Translations under genes and position numbers: made by a program
IMG/VR virus record: IMGVR_UViG_3300039448_000011
Coordinates: 1 to 51,441 of that record
Direction: 5' to 3' (one strand)
DNA from: a virus
DNA length: 51,441 bases
The notes under the pieces: generated by a model
Told to the model about the DNA's origin: nothing
The model's input: only the letters and a program-made list of their open reading frames with translations
Databases searched by the model: none
Shown here: positions 47,665-51,441 of the stretch, piece by piece
How positions within the stretch are numbered: position 1 is the stretch's first letter
Layout of the letters: every line of letters starts with the position of its first letter

Positions 47665-48578
47665 ATCAGGCTGTTAGATTGCACGAAGAAGCAAAAAGTA
47701 AATCCATTCAGGGCTGGTACGAACAATACCCGGATTTGGCCATACGTGGAATTGATGAGCAAATTTGGAACGCCTTGTCTGCAACGCTTTACCCGGGCGC
47801 TCAGATGCAAAGCATTCTGATGGCTTGGGATTACTGCGCAGCCAGAAAGTTAGACATTATGCTGAAGCCTGTTCATTTAGTGCCAATGAGCATTAAAACC
47901 GGAATGAAGGATAACGCTGGAAAAGATATTTATGAAAGTCGTGATGTTCCAATGCCGGGAATTGGGCTGTATCGAATTCAGGCAAGTCGCACAGGCGACT
48001 ACGCCGGGTCGAGCGAGCCGGAGTTTGGCCCTGCCGTTACTCACGAGTTCGCGCACGAATACAAAGGCAACGCCACAAAAAAGAAGGTCACGTTTCCGGA
48101 GTGGTGCAAGTACACCGTTCAAAAGTTAATTGGTGACCGAATTGTTAGCTTCTCTGTTAAAGAGTTTTGGCTAGAAAACTACGCAACGCAAAGTCGATAT
48201 TCAGACCTGCCAAACGCGATGTGGGAAAAGCGCCCCTATGCTCAGCTAGCTAAGTGCGCAGAAGCCCAAGCATTGCGTCGCGGCTGGCCAGAAATAGGCC
48301 AAGACCCTACGGCAGAGGAAATGGAAGGCAAGGCTTTTGATATGGCTAAAGATGTTAGTTATGCAAATGGCGGGCATGACATTGGCCTTGTCGAATCATC
48401 CCGCCCAACCCTTGAGTTATATGCGGACGAAAAATTCAACAAAAAATTCTCAAACTGGCAGGCGCAAATCTCAAGCGGCGAGCGCACTGCGCAGGATGTG
48501 ATTGCAACAATTTCAAGTCGCTTCGAAATGACCAGCGAACAAATTAATAAAATTGAAAGCGTGGAGATAGCCCAATGA
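47661..48578 (+). CDS. bet: RecT/Bet-family ssDNA annealing protein, 305 aa
   Basis: Core pattern of the Bet/RecT family: WNALSATLYPGAQMQSILMA, WDYCAARKLDIMLKPVHLVP, GIGLYRIQASRTGDYAG, AVTHEFAHEYKGNATKKKVT, FWLENYATQSRYSDLPNAMW, KRPYAQLAKCAEAQALRRGW. It anneals complementary single strands left by the exonuclease. Its C-terminal 70 residues are helical and may bind partners. Directly followed by the exonuclease gene with a four-base overlap, the standard pair. Confidence 0.85.
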   Translation: MNQAVRLHEEAKSKSIQGWYEQYPDLAIRGIDEQIWNALSATLYPGAQMQSILMAWDYCAARKLDIMLKPVHLVPMSIKTGMKDNAGKDIYESRDVPMPGIGLYRIQASRTGDYAGSSEPEFGPAVTHEFAHEYKGNATKKKVTFPEWCKYTVQKLIGDRIVSFSVKEFWLENYATQSRYSDLPNAMWEKRPYAQLAKCAEAQALRRGWPEIGQDPTAEEMEGKAFDMAKDVSYANGGHDIGLVESSRPTLELYADEKFNKKFSNWQAQISSGERTAQDVIATISSRFEMTSEQINKIESVEIAQ

Positions 48579-50251
48579 AAAAACTAAATTTAGTTCAAGG
48601 TAGAGAGCAGTGGAAAGCGGTTCGTAATAAATTTTATCGCACCGCCTCCAGCGCCAGCATGATGATGTCATCGCATAGCAATGTAACGCGCGACGAACTT
48701 CTTCACATGAAAGCTACTGGCACCGAGCAAGAGTTCTCTGATTTTGTTCATAAATACGTTCTTGATAAAGGCCACGAAGTAGAAGCAAATGCGCGTCCAT
48801 TCATGGAGCAGAAAATCGCGGATTGGTTTTTTGATGGTGACACCGATGACGCAATGCTTTATCAGGTTACCGCTACTGATGATGAAGAATACCTACTAGG
48901 CAGCACTGACGGCCTCACCGATTGCGGTACGGTTGGCTGGGAGTGTAAGCAGTGGAATGAATCAAAGGCTGCGGACGTTGAGGCTGGCATACTCCCTGAG
49001 TGCGATAAGTGGCAAGTTATTCAGTCGCTTGTTATTACTCGCGCAAAATATTGGGTCTACACGGTTACCGATGGCACACCAGAGAAAGAAGTTAGCATGG
49101 TGGTTTCTCTGACGGACGCCGACGAAAAGGCACTGATGGCCGGTTGGAAGCAATTCGACGAAGACCTTGCAAACTACGAAGTCAAGGAAGCCAAGCCGGT
49201 CGCGATTGCCGAAGCTATCCCATCACTTCCAGCGCTTAATATTGAATTGTTTGGCGAGGTAAAGGGCAGCAACCTTCCCTCTTTCGCAACCAGCGCCAAG
49301 CAAGTTATCGAAAGCATTAAGACTGACTTGGTTACAGATCAAGACTTTGCTGACTCGGAAGCCATTGTTAAGTTCCTAAAGTCAGGCGAACAGCAATTAG
49401 CTGAAGCTAAAAAGACTGCACTTTCTAAAACGGAAAGTATTGAGGCCCTATTTCGCGCCGTGGATGACTTAAGTGAAACCATGCGCCAGAAGCGCCTCAC
49501 TCTTGAAAAGCTGGTCAAGGCTGAAAAAGAAAATAAGCGTAACGCAATTTTTTCTGCCGCCAAGCAAGAGCTAACCGACCACATCCAGAAAGTAAACGCT
49601 TCGTTCTCAATTCGAGTCGCTCTGCCAGATATTACTACCGATTTTACCGGTGCAATGAAGGGTAAGAAATTACTTTCGAACATGCAGTCGGCGGTTAACG
49701 ACGTGCTGGCCAAGGCAAAAATCGAAGCAAATCAGTGGGCTGAAAAAATTACCGCGAATATCAACGCTTACGCAGAGGCCGTGAAAGAAGAGTATCGCGC
49801 CCTCCTCTTCCCTGACCTGCCAACTTTGATCCTTAAAGATCAAGACGACTTCATTGCATACGTTAATAACCGCATTGCTATGCACGAGCAGCAAATTCGC
49901 GAACGCGAAGAGCTGGCCCGCAAGCAAGCCGAAGAATCTGCTCGCTTAAAGGCTGAGGCTGACGAAGCTACACGATTAGAAGCCGAAGCCCGCCGCATTG
50001 CTCAAGATGCGCAAGATGCGCAGCGTATGGCCGAAGCTGAAGCTCTGGCCAAGAACTACGCTCCAGCCCTCGCAGACATTCCACTCACCACGGGCGCTGC
50101 AATGAAAGCCGCTGCGCAAAGTAACGATCAAGTGACGCTGTTCGATGCTCTGACTCAGTTCTGCAATGAGCGCGGACTTAACGAATCAACCTGCAATGAC
50201 TTAATTTCGCTTGTTGGTAGTTACACAAGCCTAAATCAGAAAGCTGCATAA
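48575..50251 (+). CDS. YqaJ-type recombination exonuclease with a coiled-coil extension, 558 aa
   Basis: Residues 1-200 are a YqaJ/lambda-exonuclease domain: [34 protein letters not shown] (metal-site region), [20 protein letters not shown] (D...ExK signature) and [15 protein letters not shown]. Residues 240-490 add a long coiled coil with Lys/Glu runs ([20 protein letters not shown]), and the tail is helical. Five-prime to three-prime resection then feeds RecT. The 350-residue extension is longer than in lambda Exo and may mediate oligomers. Confidence 0.8.
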   Translation: MKKLNLVQGREQWKAVRNKFYRTASSASMMMSSHSNVTRDELLHMKATGTEQEFSDFVHKYVLDKGHEVEANARPFMEQKIADWFFDGDTDDAMLYQVTATDDEEYLLGSTDGLTDCGTVGWECKQWNESKAADVEAGILPECDKWQVIQSLVITRAKYWVYTVTDGTPEKEVSMVVSLTDADEKALMAGWKQFDEDLANYEVKEAKPVAIAEAIPSLPALNIELFGEVKGSNLPSFATSAKQVIESIKTDLVTDQDFADSEAIVKFLKSGEQQLAEAKKTALSKTESIEALFRAVDDLSETMRQKRLTLEKLVKAEKENKRNAIFSAAKQELTDHIQKVNASFSIRVALPDITTDFTGAMKGKKLLSNMQSAVNDVLAKAKIEANQWAEKITANINAYAEAVKEEYRALLFPDLPTLILKDQDDFIAYVNNRIAMHEQQIREREELARKQAEESARLKAEADEATRLEAEARRIAQDAQDAQRMAEAEALAKNYAPALADIPLTTGAAMKAAAQSNDQVTLFDALTQFCNERGLNESTCNDLISLVGSYTSLNQKAA

Positions 50252-50262
50252 GGAATTTAATG

Positions 50263-50454
50263 ATGCTTATTTTAACCCGCCGTGTAGGTGAAACGCTGAT
50301 GATTGGCGATGAAATTACCGTCACTGTCTTAGGCGCGAAAGGCAATCAGGTGCGTATTGGTATCAACGCACCGAAGGATACGCCGGTTCACCGTGAAGAG
50401 ATTTACCAGCGCATTCAGCGTGAAAAAAACGGCCCTGAATCGGGCAATAAATAA
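50263..50454 (+). CDS. csrA: CsrA/RsmA-family RNA-binding regulator, 63 aa
   Basis: [55 protein letters not shown]: this is CsrA across its full length, with the RNA-contacting LTRRxGE start and the VHREEIY segment intact. I choose ATG 50263 over 50260. CsrA blocks ribosome sites that carry GGA, so a phage copy could redirect host metabolism or motility. Rare in phages. Very clear family call. Confidence 0.95.
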   Translation: MLILTRRVGETLMIGDEITVTVLGAKGNQVRIGINAPKDTPVHREEIYQRIQREKNGPESGNK

Positions 50455-50537
50455 CGGCACCCGCCTCCGGTTTGCGGCACCGGGTATCAGCAGGATGCTG
50501 GTAGACGCCGCGCAAATTTATTAAATCGGAGATAGAT

Positions 50538-51089
50538 ATGAAGCCAGTAATCTTTTACGACACAGAAACAACAGGACTTCCAGAATGGCAGGTGCCTTCT
50601 GATCACGAAAGCCAGCCACATCTTGTTCAGGTTGGTGCAATTGTGTGTGATATCGAAACCGGAAAAGTCATCAATACTCTTGATGTGATTATCAAGCCTG
50701 ATGGTTGGGTTATTCCTGACGAAGTGGCTGCAATTCACGGCATTACAACCGAATACGCATTACAGGTCGGCATTAGTGAAGAGCAGGCAATTAAGACTCT
50801 TATTGAAATGACAGGCGATTTTGAGCGCTGCGCCTATAACAAAACCTTCGACCAGCGAATTATTCGTATCGGATTGAAGCGCTACTTCTCTGAAGCTGAG
50901 CAAGAAAAATGGGGCGACAAGGATAACCATCATTGCGCTATGCGAATGGCACAAAAAGCAATGGGCGGGAAAAATCCAAAGCTAGTAGATGCCTACAAGT
51001 TTTTCACCGGCGAGGAGCTAGAGGATGCCCACACGGCTATGGCCGACGCCAAAGCATGTATGGATGTCTATTTGGCAATAAACAAGTAG
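50538..51089 (+). CDS. DEDDh-type 3'-5' exonuclease (DnaQ-like), 183 aa
   Basis: ExoI VIFYDTETTGLPEW (D and E), ExoII AYNKTFDQRII (the Asp of N..FD), ExoIII DAHTAMADAKACMDVY (His and Asp of HxAxxDA). All catalytic residues of the DEDDh fold are present. About 180 residues, catalytic domain alone with no polymerase fused. Likely acts in DNA repair or trimming in the recombination operon. The preceding 83-base gap shows only a CAGCA/TGCTG hairpin. Confidence 0.85.
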   Translation: MKPVIFYDTETTGLPEWQVPSDHESQPHLVQVGAIVCDIETGKVINTLDVIIKPDGWVIPDEVAAIHGITTEYALQVGISEEQAIKTLIEMTGDFERCAYNKTFDQRIIRIGLKRYFSEAEQEKWGDKDNHHCAMRMAQKAMGGKNPKLVDAYKFFTGEELEDAHTAMADAKACMDVYLAINK

Positions 51090-51109
51090 CCCTAAGCGCA
51101 GGTTTCGCC

Positions 51110-51131
51110 AGCCCCTTTATTGGGGCTTTCT
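51110..51131 (+). terminator. Possible terminator after the exonuclease gene
   Basis: AGCCCC TTTATT GGGGCT followed by TTCTG on the plus strand. Short six-base stem, so moderately efficient at best. It separates the exonuclease gene from the last gene in the window. Confidence 0.5.
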
Positions 51132-51168
51132 GGGTAGAAAAATATGGAAATGGAAATAGGGCCGAGTT

Positions 51169-51441
51169 ATGAAAATCGCTAAACCGAACGAAAAAGATCT
51201 TAAGGGTGCCGCTGACTTGCTGCACATTCTTTCGTCAATCGCACAAGGTTACATGCCTGATGGCATGGAAGCAGTGCAAGAAGGTGTTGAGTTATTCGAT
51301 CTTGACGATAGCGCAGACTGCAAGATGGTTTTTAAAGCGCTAATTGAAATCGAAAACGGCTGCAATTTACAGCGTGTCGTGTGGGGTATGGAAACTTTAA
51401 TGGACTCTGAAAATAGCGTCATAGATCAAGAATCCGAGACG
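51169..51441 (+). CDS. Hypothetical protein, cut by the window edge
   Basis: ATG 51169 opens 91 codons with no stop to the edge: KIAKPNEKDLKGAADLLHIL, SSIAQGYMPDGMEAVQEGVE, LFDLDDSADCKMVFKALIEI, CNLQRVVWGMETLMD. A small helical phage protein family with a D...HxxLE..L..VxxGMxxLM pattern, of unknown function. The frame continues into bases 1-33, giving about 101 residues if the molecule is circular. Confidence 0.6.
   Translation, partial: MKIAKPNEKDLKGAADLLHILSSIAQGYMPDGMEAVQEGVELFDLDDSADCKMVFKALIEIENGCNLQRVVWGMETLMDSENSVIDQESET

Noticed and set aside
51110-51131. Cos site or packaging end near the right edge
   Set aside because: No evidence of a termini motif; the structure is better explained as a short terminator.

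Overview
The window reads as a complete or nearly complete genome of a temperate-type podovirus of a Gram-negative, probably aquatic gammaproteobacterial host. Evidence for a podovirus: terminase, P22-like portal, scaffold, an N4-gp56-family coat protein, a P22-gp10-like tail protein and several ejection-type proteins, but no tape measure, tail tube or sheath gene. The host guess rests on lipobox proteins, CsrA, NinB/NinG, lambda-type O/P and codon use, and is an inference. The open frame at the right edge (51169-51441) continues in frame into the first 33 bases and then stops, so the molecule may be circular or circularly permuted and arbitrarily opened.

Layout. (1) 1-1680, plus strand: small unknown early genes; the last three junctions are TAAC...GTTAT imperfect palindromes that look like integron attC sites. 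(2) 1719-2982: a nuclease-fold-like gene pair (minus) facing an HTH regulator and a small membrane protein (plus), with two tandem operator-like repeats between. (3) 2975-36532, minus strand: the late operon, read from right to left: tail-fibre-like protein, M15 endolysin and lysis-type genes, TerS, TerL, portal, scaffold, coat, decoration, connector and tail genes (with a duplicated gene pair and a 96-bp tandem repeat), ejection proteins, and a 3338-residue polyvalent protein carrying methyltransferase, metallopeptidase-like and GNAT domains. A candidate late promoter followed by a strong terminator sits in front, as in Q-antiterminated phages. (4) 36740-38096: an accessory island with two small unknown genes, a ribbon-helix-helix-like regulator, and on the minus strand a two-repeat element that closely resembles a type I-E CRISPR repeat-spacer-repeat unit with its own promoter and terminator. 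This is my best candidate for an undescribed system (an RNA anti-CRISPR or mini-array). (5) 38157-44495, minus strand: SSB, two small genes between three more attC-like palindromes, an unknown gene at the Q position, NinG, NinB, and lambda-like P and O; the O gene contains two triple ACGCGT iteron clusters and a polypurine mirror repeat, a likely replication origin. (6) 44599-47039: tRNA-Arg(UCU), structured noncoding DNA, and a lambda-like immunity region (cro, cI, lipoprotein) with a shared operator motif on both sides of cI. (7) 47053-51441, plus strand: recombination operon (RecT/Bet annealase, YqaJ exonuclease), CsrA, and a DEDDh exonuclease.

How it works together: CI/Cro control two divergent early operons through TTGACAGTWTTTCGTCA-like operators. 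The rightward operon makes the recombination and host-takeover genes; the leftward operon makes O/P, NinB, NinG and SSB; late genes follow after read-through of a leader terminator. No integrase, cas gene or DNA polymerase is present in the window.
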